Source: CAIXZV01 sp963697365 (GTDB taxonomy: Bacteria; Chloroflexota; Limnocylindria; Limnocylindrales; CSP1-4). Taken from it: DNA of 64,000 nt. The stretch lies in NCBI GenBank assembly GCA_963697365.1, contig CAVONT010000012.1:1-64000 (forward strand). The letters run 5' to 3'. Below the pieces are notes generated by a model, which was given only the letters and a program-made list of their open reading frames with translations, ran no database searches and was not told where the DNA came from. Shown here piece by piece: positions 21,532 through 31,458 of this stretch. Made by a program: the position numbers and the translations under genes. Numbering within the stretch: the stretch's first letter is position 1; the number at the start of each line of letters is the position of its first letter.

Positions 21532-22536
21532 TCACGAGTACCGGATCCTGGGGTTCAGGAACGCGTACGACAGGTCGACGATGAGGTTCACGACCAGGAA
21601 GATGACCGCGAAGATCATGATCGAGCTCTGGATGATGAAGTAGTCGCGGTTGCCGATCGCGTCGACGACATAGCGGCCCACGCCCGGCCACGAGAACACC
21701 GTCTCCGTGAGGACGGCGCCGGCCAGGAGTCCGCCGACGGACAGGCCGATGACGGTCACGACCGGCAGCCAGGCGTTGCGCATGATGTGGCGCGAGTCGA
21801 CCCGCTTCTCGGTGAGGCCCTTGGCGCGCGCCGTGCGCACGTAGTCCTCGTGGTTCACGTCGAGCACCGACGCGCGGGTGATGCGCGCGATGATCGCCAT
21901 CGGGATCGAGCCCAGCGCGATCGCGGGCAGGATCAGGTGCGAGACGGCATCGAGGAACAGGGGTATGTCACGCATCAGGAGCGAGTCGATGAGCACGAAG
22001 TTGGTGCGGTACTCGATCTCCGCGCGTGGACTCAACCGTCCCTGGGACGGGAGCCACTCCAACTGCACCGCGAAGATGTAGACGAGCACAAGGGCGAGCA
22101 CGAACACCGGGATGCTGATGCCCACCAGGGAGATGATCGTCACCCCGCCGTCCACCCAGCCCTGGGCATTCCGGGCGGCGATGCGACCGAGGGGGATGCC
22201 CACGCTGACCGCGAAGATCATCGCCGCCATCGCCAGCTCGACGGTTGCGGGGAAGCGGACCCCGAACTCGGTCAGGAACGGCTTGTTGTTGACGATCGAG
22301 GCGCCGAAGTCACCGGTCAGCAGCTTCCGCAGGTACTCGATGTACTGGACGATCAGCGGCTGGTCCAGGCCGAGGTTGGCACGCATGCGGTCGCACGCGG
22401 CCTCGGTTGCGTGCTGGCCCAGGATGGAGCGGCAGGGGTCGCCGGGCAGGAAGTGCACGAACGCGAACAGGACGATGGACAGCCCGAGCAGGACCGGAAT
22501 GGCCGCGAGGATCCGCCGGATCGTGTACTTGAGCAC
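21532..22536 (-). CDS. Peptide ABC transporter permease (DppB type)
   Basis: This 334-residue permease starts MLKYTIRRILAAIPVLLGL, the classic DppB/OppB N-terminus with the first membrane helix. The periplasmic-side segment with GDPCRSILG and GDFGASI follows. Later helices flank the coupling loop TARAKGLTEKRVDSRHIMRNA, and the end is LNPRIRYS. It is first of the permease/ATPase block. It is separated from the binding-protein gene by 116 bp containing a perfect 15-bp hairpin, which probably lowers expression relative to the binding protein. Confidence 0.94.
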   Translation of the reverse strand: MLKYTIRRILAAIPVLLGLSIVLFAFVHFLPGDPCRSILGQHATEAACDRMRANLGLDQPLIVQYIEYLRKLLTGDFGASIVNNKPFLTEFGVRFPATVELAMAAMIFAVSVGIPLGRIAARNAQGWVDGGVTIISLVGISIPVFVLALVLVYIFAVQLEWLPSQGRLSPRAEIEYRTNFVLIDSLLMRDIPLFLDAVSHLILPAIALGSIPMAIIARITRASVLDVNHEDYVRTARAKGLTEKRVDSRHIMRNAWLPVVTVIGLSVGGLLAGAVLTETVFSWPGVGRYVVDAIGNRDYFIIQSSIMIFAVIFLVVNLIVDLSYAFLNPRIRYS

Positions 22537-22563
22537 GCTCGTCCACCTGCGCTGGATGGGGAT

Positions 22564-22598
22564 GCGCTCCCGGGAGCCGGTTGGGCTCCCGGGAGCGC
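22564..22598 (-). terminator. Perfect 15-bp hairpin between binding-protein and permease genes
   Basis: The arms 22564-22578 and 22584-22598 are exact inverted repeats (GCGCTCCCGGGAGCC) around a 5-nt loop. No U-run follows on the minus strand. It is likely a processing or 3'-protection structure or leaky terminator that lets the binding protein be made in excess of the permeases. Confidence 0.6.
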
Positions 22599-22652
22599 GC
22601 GTGGGTCCGGGTCAACCGGCGTCCGCTGGGCGGGCGCCGGCGCCGTGCGGGA

Positions 22653-24380
22653 CTAGCGGTCGAGCCAGACCGAGTTCAGGTACTCGTTCAGGGCGCCGCT
22701 GCCCACGAAGCCCTTGACGTCCGCGCGGGCGGCGCCCGGCGGGGTCGAGGACACGAGCGGGACGGTCGGGAGGTCGGCGCGGATCAGGTCCTGGGCCTTC
22801 TCCCACAGGGTCTTGGCGGTCGCCTCATCCGTGGCGGCGAGGGCGTCGGCCATGACCTGGTTGAGCTCGTCGTTCTGGTAGGCGAACTCCTCCGACGGCT
22901 TGCCGTCGACGTAGTTGAAGAACGCCGTGCGCAGGAAGTTGTCCGGGCCTGCCCAGTCGCAGGTCCAGCCGATCAGCCACGCCGGGTAGTTGCCCTTGAA
23001 TTCCGCGTCGAGGTAGTCCGGGTTCCAGGTGGCGGTGTTGGGCGAGATGGTGAAGCCGACGGCTTCGAGGTCAGACGCAATGGACTCGAAGATGCCCTTG
23101 GGATCCGGCATGTACGGGCGGGTGACGTCCGACGGGTACCAGAACTCGAGGGTCAGGTCGGTCTCGCCGGACTCGGCGATGAGAGCCTTGGCCTTCTCGG
23201 GGTCGTAGCCGGGCAGGCCGAGGGGCTTGTAGAACTGGGTGCCGGGCGGCATCCAGTTGTCGGCGATGACGCCCTGGCCCGCATAGAAGGTGTCGATCAG
23301 CGCCTGCTTGTTGATCGCGTAGGCGATCGCCTCGCGGATCTTCGGGTTCGCCACCAGCTTGTGGGTCTGGTTCATCGCGAAGTGGAACAGGTTGCACGAC
23401 TCGCCGCGGTCGATGACCTGCAGCTCGGGGTTGGACGCGATCGCTGCGATGTCGACCGGCGCGACGGTCTGCACGAGATCGAACTCACCGGTGGACAGGC
23501 CGTTGAGACGCTGGGCCTCCTCGGCGACCGGCTTGAAGATGATCTCGTCGACGTAGCCGCCGTTCGCCGGGTCCCAGTAGTCCGGGTTCTTGACGATCTT
23601 GACGTTGTCGCCGAGCGTCCAGCTGTCGAACTTGTAGGGTCCGGTCCCGATCATCGAGCCCGCGCCACCCTGGGCGTACGGGATCTGGGTCACGTCGGTG
23701 ACGGTGTTGTCAGCGCCACCGGCCTTGAGTGCGGTCGGGCTGCTGATGACGAACGGCGTCAGCGTCTGCGAGAGCAGGAAGCTCGACACCGGGCTCTTCA
23801 GTGTGATCGTGAAGGTCATCGGGTCGGGTGCCGCGGTGGAGGCGATGTTGGAGCCGTCGCCGTAACCGCCGAAGACCGCGCCGGCGTAGTAGCTGTAGTC
23901 CTGCAGCTCCGTCGGGAAGTTCAGCCAGCGGTCGTAGTTGTACTTGATCGCCTCGGCGTCGACGGGCGTGCCGTCGTGGAACGTGACGCCCTCGCGGAGC
24001 TTGAAGGTGTACGTCAGGCCGTCCGGCGAGAGCTCCCAGGAGGTGGCCAGGCCGGGATCCAGCTCGCCGGTGGTGCCGGGCTTGAGCCGGACGAGGCCCT
24101 CCATCACGTTCTGCATCACGTACGACGTGTTGCTGTCGTCGATGAGCGCGGGGTCCGTGCGCTTGATGTCGCCGGGGATGGCGACGACGAGCGTGCCGCC
24201 TGCCTTCGGCTCGCCTGCTGCGGGCGCCTCGGTCACTGCCGGGGCATCGGTCGCAGCCGGGGCCTCGGTCGCTGCCGGGGCATCGGTCGCAGCCGGGGCG
24301 GTGGTCGCTGTCGATCCACCGCACGCCGCGACCACGATGGTCGCTGCCGCGATCAGAGCCCCGATTCGAATACGGGACAT
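22653..24380 (-). CDS. Peptide ABC transporter substrate-binding lipoprotein (SBP family 5)
   Basis: This 575-residue secreted lipoprotein has signal MSRIRIGALIAAATIVVAAC, with the lipid Cys in VAAC, followed by an Ala/Pro/Thr repeat linker. The mature SBP_bac_5 domain begins AGGTLVVAIPGD, with GLATSWELSPDGLTYTF, LREGVTFHDGTPVDAE, IGTGPYKFDSW, REAIAYAINKQALID and YDPEKAKALIAE in the usual order. It delivers peptides (or other bulky solutes; family 5 is broad) to the permeases encoded next. The ATG at 24380 has GGAGGAGG closely upstream. It serves as the in-window standard for comparing the rearranged protein at 24555-26420. Confidence 0.95.
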   Translation of the reverse strand: MSRIRIGALIAAATIVVAACGGSTATTAPAATDAPAATEAPAATDAPAVTEAPAAGEPKAGGTLVVAIPGDIKRTDPALIDDSNTSYVMQNVMEGLVRLKPGTTGELDPGLATSWELSPDGLTYTFKLREGVTFHDGTPVDAEAIKYNYDRWLNFPTELQDYSYYAGAVFGGYGDGSNIASTAAPDPMTFTITLKSPVSSFLLSQTLTPFVISSPTALKAGGADNTVTDVTQIPYAQGGAGSMIGTGPYKFDSWTLGDNVKIVKNPDYWDPANGGYVDEIIFKPVAEEAQRLNGLSTGEFDLVQTVAPVDIAAIASNPELQVIDRGESCNLFHFAMNQTHKLVANPKIREAIAYAINKQALIDTFYAGQGVIADNWMPPGTQFYKPLGLPGYDPEKAKALIAESGETDLTLEFWYPSDVTRPYMPDPKGIFESIASDLEAVGFTISPNTATWNPDYLDAEFKGNYPAWLIGWTCDWAGPDNFLRTAFFNYVDGKPSEEFAYQNDELNQVMADALAATDEATAKTLWEKAQDLIRADLPTVPLVSSTPPGAARADVKGFVGSGALNEYLNSVWLDR

Positions 24381-24463
24381 GCTGTCTCCTCCTCCAGCCG
24401 GGTGACGACGATCGAGATCGTCAGGCGGCCGGCCCGGCACCGTAGGTCCGCCATTCGGACTGC

Positions 24464-24492
24464 ATCATACCCATCCGTGCCAGCCTTGCCGA
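24464..24492 (-). promoter_or_regulatory. Promoter of the first peptide-importer operon
   Basis: On the minus strand TCGGCA (24487-24492) and TATGAT (24464-24469) are 17 bp apart, about 85 bp before the binding-protein ATG. The 24381-24554 divergent gap must also hold the plus-strand promoter for the next gene; TAGGCT near 24540 is a weak -10 candidate. Confidence 0.5.
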
Positions 24493-24554
24493 TCGGGACG
24501 GCACCGGGCCGGGTGGCTTCGTGACCGCCGCCCCGGTGCTAGGCTCGGGGCACC

Positions 24555-26420
24555 ATGACGTTCCCGCGCCGGCTGCTGCCGGCCTTCGCGCTGGCCACCT
24601 TCGTGGCGTGCGCCTGCGGGACGGCCCCCGCCCCCTCGATCGCGCCATCGGCGGCGCCGGTGCGAACCCCGGCCCCAATGCCCACTCCGGCCGTCGAGCA
24701 GCCGTTCGAGGCCGTGGCGTGGCCGGCCACCGGATCCCGGTGCGACACGCCGGACGCGGCGGCATCGGGCGCCCGCATCGGCCGGATCGAGGCTCCCGAT
24801 CGCCGCACCGTCCGGTTCACGCTCTGTGCCCCCGACGCCGCGTTCGGCGCACGCCTCGCGGACCCGGTCGCGGGGGTGATCGATGCCGCGGCCGTCGACA
24901 TGGTCGCGGCCGATCCAGCCTCGGCCCGGTTCGCAGCCGGCGCGGGACGCTATCGCGTCGATGCCTGGTACCCGGGTGACAACGTCCGCCTGGCCCGGGT
25001 CGCCGACGAGCCGGGATCGAAGGGTGACGACAAGACGCCGACGATCGTCATGCGCTGGGACGCCAACCCCGCTGCGCGGACCGGTGCGCTCCGCGAGGGC
25101 ACGGTCGATGCGATCGATGGCGTGGGCACCGGGGAGCGCGAGGTGATTGCGACCCTGCCGGAGATCACCGGGCTCGACCGGGAGGGCATGACGACGGCCT
25201 ACCTGGGATTTGGCTATGGACCCGACTTCGCGCCGGTCGCGGTGCGCCGGGCATTCGCCCAGGGCCTCGACCGCGACGCCCTTGCGGCCACAGCCTTTCC
25301 CCCCGGATCCACGGTCGCCAGCCATGTCACCCCCTGTGCTGTCCCGCTCGGCTGCGCGGGTCCTGGCTGGTACGAGACGAACGCCCCTGCCGCCGCCGCG
25401 GCCCTCGCCGCCACCAAGTTCGACCGCAAGGCCACCTACCCGCTGTACGTCCCGTCGGAGCCGGTCCCGGGCCTCCCTGAGCCGGCAGCTTTCGCCGAGG
25501 GGCTGCGGGTGCAGGCCGAGGAGCGGCTCGGGGTGTCCCTCGAGGTGACGCCGATGGCGCCGGACGACCTCGCGGCCGCGCTGGCCGAGCGCCGCCTGCG
25601 CGGGCTGTACCTCGCGGCCGTTGAGTCCCGCCTTGCCGACCCCTCGGGCTTCCTGGAGCCGCTGTTCGGCACGCGCGCCAAGGGCCTCACCGCGGATCGG
25701 GCAGGCGACGCCGGATCGGACCTTGCCACGGCCGCCGCCACGGCGGATGCCGGCAAGCGGGAAGAGGCCTTCGCGGACGCCAATGCCGCGATCCGCGACG
25801 AGGTCCCGATCATCCCGATCGCCCACGCCGGATCGATGATGGCCGTCCGTGACGACGTGCAGGGGGCTGCGACCTCCCCGCTTGACGTGGAGCCGCTCGG
25901 CCGGTTCGTGCCGGGCGACCGGTCACAGCTCGTGCTCATGCAGACGGCCGAGCCCGCGACGGCATGGTGCGCAGTCGCGGCGACGTCCGACGACCGGCGG
26001 CTGTGCGGTCTCGTGACCCCGGGGCTGCTGGTGTTCCGGCCCGGCACGCTGGAGACGACGCCGGGACTCGCGACGCGCTGCTCCCCTGACGATCAGGCCA
26101 CCACGTGGACCTGCCGGCTGCGCGCCGACACAAGGTTCACCAGCGGAGCCCGGGTGGATGCCGGCGACGTCGTCGCCTCGTTCGCCGCCCAGGCGGACCC
26201 GGCGAGCGACCTCCGGGCGGCGCTGCCGCGCGGGGCGTTCGCGGCCTGGGACGAGCTGTTCGGGGCGCCGGCTGGACCCGAGCCGCTGCCCGCGGTGACA
26301 CCGTCACCTGCCACGTCGGGCGCCCCAGCCGCGCCATCCCCCGCCGCAACGCAGTCGCCAGCCGCGCCATCTCCCGCCGCAACGCAATCGCCAGCCACAA
26401 AGTCCTCGGCCGCACCGTAG
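24555..26420 (+). CDS. Lipoprotein with circularly permuted SBP family 5-like domain
   Basis: 621 residues. A signal peptide ends near VACAC, followed by a Pro/Ala linker to about residue 50. The mature part then opens with the middle and C-terminal blocks of an SBP_bac_5 protein: RRTVRFTLCAPDAAF (about 84), GAGRYRVDAWYPGDNVRL (about 133), GALREGTVDAIDG, VAVRRAFAQGLDRDAL, IPIAHAGSMMAVRDDVQG. Only after these, at about 457-570, come the blocks that start a normal SBP: LVLMQTAEPATAW, LVTPGLLVFRPGTLETTPG, WTCRLRADTRFTSGARVDA. The gene ends in a Ser/Pro/Ala/Thr repeat tail resembling a lipoprotein linker. The order is therefore C-part then N-part, a circular permutation relative to the neighbouring binding proteins. 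It is divergent from the first importer operon. Function is unknown; it might bind solute or serve as a sensor. Confidence 0.85.
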   Translation: MTFPRRLLPAFALATFVACACGTAPAPSIAPSAAPVRTPAPMPTPAVEQPFEAVAWPATGSRCDTPDAAASGARIGRIEAPDRRTVRFTLCAPDAAFGARLADPVAGVIDAAAVDMVAADPASARFAAGAGRYRVDAWYPGDNVRLARVADEPGSKGDDKTPTIVMRWDANPAARTGALREGTVDAIDGVGTGEREVIATLPEITGLDREGMTTAYLGFGYGPDFAPVAVRRAFAQGLDRDALAATAFPPGSTVASHVTPCAVPLGCAGPGWYETNAPAAAAALAATKFDRKATYPLYVPSEPVPGLPEPAAFAEGLRVQAEERLGVSLEVTPMAPDDLAAALAERRLRGLYLAAVESRLADPSGFLEPLFGTRAKGLTADRAGDAGSDLATAAATADAGKREEAFADANAAIRDEVPIIPIAHAGSMMAVRDDVQGAATSPLDVEPLGRFVPGDRSQLVLMQTAEPATAWCAVAATSDDRRLCGLVTPGLLVFRPGTLETTPGLATRCSPDDQATTWTCRLRADTRFTSGARVDAGDVVASFAAQADPASDLRAALPRGAFAAWDELFGAPAGPEPLPAVTPSPATSGAPAAPSPAATQSPAAPSPAATQSPATKSSAAP

Positions 26421-26593
26421 TCCCCCGGCGCAGCGTCGTCGCCCGGCATGGGCCATGAGCGCCGCGGCTGGAGGCTATTCGATCGAATCCGAACCGATCG
26501 CATGATTCGACTTCCAACCCGCGTGCAAATCTGCGATGGTGTCGTCCACGCGCGGCCACCCGCGCGCGATGCATCACGTCGCGGAGGTATGCA

Positions 26594-26968
26594 GTGCTCG
26601 CTCGCCGGTCCCGGTTGGTCCTGGTTTCGGCCGTCTCGGCCGTCATGCTCGCAGCCGGCGCCTGTGGAGGCGATGGAGCGGGCGAGGCCGCCTCGGTGGC
26701 TCCCCCCCAGAGCAAGGTGACCGTCACGCCGGAGACCGCAGGTACGCCGTTCGCCCTGGCCGAGGGCAACTACCGGGTGAACTGGAAGACGACCGACTGC
26801 AAGAAGGTGACCGTCGTGCTCACCGGCGACACTGGCTACACCAAGGAGAAGTCGTCCACCATCACCAACTTCAGCTGGATCGCCACGAGCGTGCCGGCGG
26901 GCACCTACACGGCAACCCAGACGGATCCCGCGTGCACGGACTGGACGCTGGCGATCGAGAAGGTCTAG
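26594..26968 (+). CDS. Small secreted lipoprotein of unknown function
   Basis: This 124-residue protein starts at a GTG with GGAGG seven bases upstream. It has a signal peptide ending LAAGACGG (lipid Cys near 24), then a short Ala/Glu spacer. A beta-rich domain of about 85 residues follows, with two cysteines (TTDCKK and DPACTDW) that could form a disulfide. I recognise no family. It lies 173 bp after the permuted binding-protein-like gene in the same direction and ends only six bp from the convergent second importer operon. The pair may be co-expressed. The gap 26421-26593 contains a small palindrome, TTCGATCGAA, and no other clear feature. Confidence 0.75.
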   Translation: MLARRSRLVLVSAVSAVMLAAGACGGDGAGEAASVAPPQSKVTVTPETAGTPFALAEGNYRVNWKTTDCKKVTVVLTGDTGYTKEKSSTITNFSWIATSVPAGTYTATQTDPACTDWTLAIEKV

Positions 26969-26974
26969 GAGCGG

Positions 26975-28245
26975 TCAGTCGGCGACGCCGGGCGGAAGCA
27001 CGGCGTCGGGCGCGGGCACGACCTGCGGGTGATCCGCGGGCACGACAACCTTCGGCGCGCTCGCGACCGGTGGCGCCTGCTCGGTGACCCCAACGGCCGC
27101 GCGGATCTCCGCGCCGACATTGTCCATCGCCTCGGCATGGTGGCAGGCGACCAGGTGGCCGCCACCGATGTCGCGGAACTCCGGCTGGTCGATCGTGCAG
27201 TTGTCGGGGTTGCCCAGCCGCTCCCGCAGCCAGCAGCGGGTATGGAACCGGCAGCCGGACGGCGGTGCGACAGGCGAAGGGATGTCGCCCTCGAGCACCA
27301 GGCGCTTCTTGCGGATCCGCGGATCCGGATTGGGGATCGCTGACAGCAGCGCGACCGTGTACGGGTGGCGCGGGTTGGCGTAGAGCTCGTCCACCTCGGC
27401 CAGCTCGACCATGACGCCCAGGTACATCACGCCGACCCGGTCGCTGATGTGCTCCACCACGGCCAGGTTGTGCGCGATGAACAGGTACGTGAGCCCGAGC
27501 TCCTGCTGCAGGTCGTCGAGCAGGTTCAGCACCTGGCTCTGGATCGAGACGTCCAGCGCCGACACCGGCTCGTCGCAGACGATGAAGGCCGGGTTCACCG
27601 CGAGGGCACGGGCGATGCCGATGCGCTGGCGCTGCCCGCCCGAGAACTCGTGCGGATAGCGGTGGATGTGGCTCTGGTTGAGACCCACCTTGGCCAGCAG
27701 CTCGCGGACCAGGTCATCGCGCTCGTTCTTGTCGCTCATGCCCTGGACACGCGGGCCTTCGCCAACGATCTCGCCGACGCTCATCCGCGGGTTGAGCGAT
27801 GCATAGGGATCCTGGAAGACCACCTGCATGTCCTTGCGCAGGGCCTTGAGCCGCGAGCCGGACATCATCACGGGCTTCTGCTGCGACTTCTTGCCGTTCT
27901 TCGCAGGGACGGAGAAGACCACCTCGTCACGGAACCGGACCTCGCCCGACGTCGCAGGCAGCAGGCCCAGGACCACCTTGCCGAGAGTCGTCTTGCCGCA
28001 ACCGGACTCCCCCACCAGGCCCAGGGTCTCACCGGCCCGCACGTCGAACGACACGCCATCGACCGCGTGCACCGCACCCACGCTGGTCATGCCCAGCAGG
28101 CCGCCCTTGATCTCGAAGTGCTTCTTGAGGTTGCGGACCGAGAGGAGGGTCTTCTCGTCCGGCCCCGCGCTGCCCACCGGCGGCGTCGCCGCTTGCTCCG
28201 TCGTCACCAGGTCCCTCGCGTTTCGTGTCGGATCGCCATCTGGCC

Positions 28246-28249
<4 letters not shown>
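26975..28249 (-). CDS. Peptide ABC transporter ATP-binding protein (OppF type), second system
   Basis: This 424-residue ATPase has LGLVGESGCGKTTLGK, VVFQDPYASLNPRM, SGGQRQRIGIARAL, VCDEPVSALDVS and the PPSGCRFHTRCWLR C-terminal motif. Between Walker A and the Q-loop there is an extra Lys/Gln-rich segment (PAKNGKKSQQKPVMM) not seen in the first system. The GTG at 28249 overlaps the upstream oppD stop as GTGA; an internal GTG about 45 bases later is possible. A Pro/Val-rich tail of about 50 residues ends the protein. It is the last gene of the operon. Confidence 0.93.
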
Positions 28250-29343
<1,094 letters not shown>

Positions 29344-29388
29344 GACGGCGATCCTGCTTCCATGTGGGCCCTGTTGTATGAGCGGGGG

Positions 29389-30315
29389 CTAGCTCTCAAT
29401 TCGCTGCCGCGGGTCGAGCGCGTCGCGCATGCCGTCACCGAGGAAGCTCGCGCAGAGCACGATGGTGACCAGCATGAGTCCCGGGTAGAGGATGCGCTCC
29501 GCGTGCTCGTAGAAGTACTCGCGGTAGTTGCCCAGCATCTGGCCCAGGCTCACCTCGGGCGGCGCAATGCCGAAGCCGAGCACCGACAGCGCCGACTCCG
29601 TGATGACGGCGTCCGCGACGCCCAGGGCGCAGGCCACGACGAGCGGCGCCAGTGCGCCCGGCAGGAGGTGGCGCGAGATGAGGCGGCGGGGACCGGTTCC
29701 AAGGGCCTTGGCAGCCTGGGCGTAGTCACTCTCGCGGATGGTCAGGAACTCCGCTCGGACGAGGCGCGCGGCGGTCGTCCAGCCGACAATGCCGATCGCG
29801 ATGACGATGACCCGGATGTCCTTGATGCCGAAGAAGCCGACGACCAGGAGGATCATGAACAGGAACGGCAGCGCCAGGATGATGTCGATCAGGCGCATCA
29901 GCAGGTTGTCCACCTTCCCGCCCTTGTAGCCCGCGACCGAGCCGACGAGGGCGCCGACGCTGCCGATGATCAGGACAGCGGCGAACCCGACAATCAGGGT
30001 CGTCTGGGTCGCCTTCCACAGGCGGACCCACAGGTTCTGCCCGATCTCGTTGTAGCCGAGTGGTGCCGACAGCGTCGGCCCGGCGTCGATCAGCTGCAGG
30101 GAGGACTTCCTCCAGGCCTCGCCACCCGTGATGGGGACCACGATCGACATCACGATCAGGATCGACAGCGTCACGAGCGCGATCACCGCAAGACGGTGGC
30201 GCAGGAAGCGCATCCTGACCAGCTGCCAGTAGGTGCGGACCGGGACCAGGTCGACCTCGTCGACCTCGCCGGCTTCGGCGAGGATGCCCGGGGTAAGGGT
30301 GTCGGCGCTCTGCAT
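29389..30315 (-). CDS. Peptide ABC transporter permease (OppC type), second system
   Basis: This 308-residue permease has a cytoplasmic N-terminus, then a helix (LAVIALVTLSILIVMSIVVP), the periplasmic segment, and about five further helices around the coupling loop AAKALGTGPRRLISRHLLPGA. It ends DALDPRQRIES. The frame is open far upstream, but the ATG at 30315 is 11 bp after the OppB-type stop and gives a normal N-terminus. A loop between helices 1 and 2 of about 60 residues with GGEAWRKSS is somewhat divergent from the first system. Confidence 0.92.
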   Translation of the reverse strand: MQSADTLTPGILAEAGEVDEVDLVPVRTYWQLVRMRFLRHRLAVIALVTLSILIVMSIVVPITGGEAWRKSSLQLIDAGPTLSAPLGYNEIGQNLWVRLWKATQTTLIVGFAAVLIIGSVGALVGSVAGYKGGKVDNLLMRLIDIILALPFLFMILLVVGFFGIKDIRVIVIAIGIVGWTTAARLVRAEFLTIRESDYAQAAKALGTGPRRLISRHLLPGALAPLVVACALGVADAVITESALSVLGFGIAPPEVSLGQMLGNYREYFYEHAERILYPGLMLVTIVLCASFLGDGMRDALDPRQRIES

Positions 30316-30326
30316 CTCGGTCTCGC

Positions 30327-31310
30327 TCAGTACTTGATGCGCGGGTCGACCACGCCGTACATGATGTCGGCGGTCAGGTTCCCGAGGATCACGAACAGGC
30401 CGGTCAGCATGCCGGTCGCGTAGATGACGGGGTAGTCGCTCTGCCCGATCGCCTGGATCGTGAGCTGGCCGAGGCCGGGATACGAGAAGATCGTCTCGGT
30501 GATCACCGCGCCGGCCACCAGGGCGGGCAGCGACAGCCCGATCAGCGTGATGAACGGGATCAGCGCATTCCGGAGCGTGTGGCGGTAGGTCACCCGCCGC
30601 GAGGACAGGCCCTTCGCCTTCGCCGTCCGGACGTAGTCCTGGCGGAGGACCTCCAGCATCGAGGCGCGCAGGTAGCGCGAGTAGCCGGCGATGGACCCGA
30701 TGGCCAGCGTCAGCACGGGCAGCACGAGGTGCCAGGCGATGTCCAGCGGATCGCCTTCGCTGCCGAGCGACTGGCGGCCGAACAGCGGGAAGTAGATCGC
30801 GCCGCCGGTCACCTCGCCAAGCCAGACCCCGCCGATGAACAGGATGTAGATACCGAGCAGGAAGGAGGGCATGGCGTACCCGATCGTCCCCAGCGCCGAG
30901 ATGATCTTGTCCGTCCAGCTGTACTGCTTGACCGCCGCGAGGATCCCCATCGGGATGGATACGACCATCGTGAGGATGAGCGCGGTCCCCATCAGCAGCA
31001 CCGTCGCCGGGAGGCGCTCGAAGATCATGTTGCGCACCGGCTGGTTGGTGATGAACGAGATCCCCCACGCCTCCTCGTTCCAGGGGAACGTGAAGAACGT
31101 GATCAGCCAGGCGAAGTACTGCTGCCAGATCGGCTTGTCGAGGCCGTATGCCGCCATCAGGCGCTCGAGGACCTCGGGCTTGATGTTGGGGTTCCGGAAC
31201 CTGTCAACGGGCTCGCCGGGTGCTGCCTGGACGATCAGGAAGATCAGCAGGCTGATACCCAGCATGATGGGGATGGCCTGCAGCAGACGACGGATGGTGT
31301 AACTGGCCAT
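30327..31310 (-). CDS. Peptide ABC transporter permease (OppB type), second system
   Basis: This 327-residue permease starts MASYTIRRLLQAIPIMLGIS and ends DPRIKY, both classic for OppB/DppB. The coupling loop TAKAKGLSSRRVTYRHTLRNA and the final-helix motif GAVITETIFSYPGLG are present. It is separated from its binding-protein gene by about 150 bp containing two strong hairpins, the same layout as the first importer. Confidence 0.94.
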   Translation of the reverse strand: MASYTIRRLLQAIPIMLGISLLIFLIVQAAPGEPVDRFRNPNIKPEVLERLMAAYGLDKPIWQQYFAWLITFFTFPWNEEAWGISFITNQPVRNMIFERLPATVLLMGTALILTMVVSIPMGILAAVKQYSWTDKIISALGTIGYAMPSFLLGIYILFIGGVWLGEVTGGAIYFPLFGRQSLGSEGDPLDIAWHLVLPVLTLAIGSIAGYSRYLRASMLEVLRQDYVRTAKAKGLSSRRVTYRHTLRNALIPFITLIGLSLPALVAGAVITETIFSYPGLGQLTIQAIGQSDYPVIYATGMLTGLFVILGNLTADIMYGVVDPRIKY

Positions 31311-31458
31311 GCCTTGGGGGGACCTGCTCTAGGGGGCCGCGTGAGCGTCGGAGGATGCGATCGTGGCGGCCGCCAGGCGGCCGCCACGGATCAACCTACG
31401 CAGGTGGATGAACCGAGGCGGGACCGCTGTTGGCAGTCCCGCCTCGACGAGCATCAAG
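31311..31458 (-). terminator. Two hairpins between second binding-protein gene and its permease
   Basis: 31414-31424 (CGAGGCGGGAC) pairs with 31436-31446 over an 11-nt loop, just after the binding-protein stop. Further on, 31363-31372 (GTGGCGGCCG) pairs with 31378-31387 over a 5-nt loop. Neither has a strong U-run. They probably shield the binding-protein mRNA 3' end and reduce read-through. Confidence 0.55.

Noticed and set aside
24190..24330. Short tandem repeats that could suggest a CRISPR or minisatellite
   Set aside because: They encode the Ala/Pro/Thr linker of a lipoprotein, with unit lengths of 15-30 nt and no unique spacers.
22581..24524. A 647-residue open frame on the plus strand opposite the first binding-protein gene
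   Set aside because: It mirrors the SBP codons, is rich in Arg/Val/Leu/Gly without any domain, and ends in an artefactual Gly/Arg/Ser repeat opposite the Thr/Ala linker.
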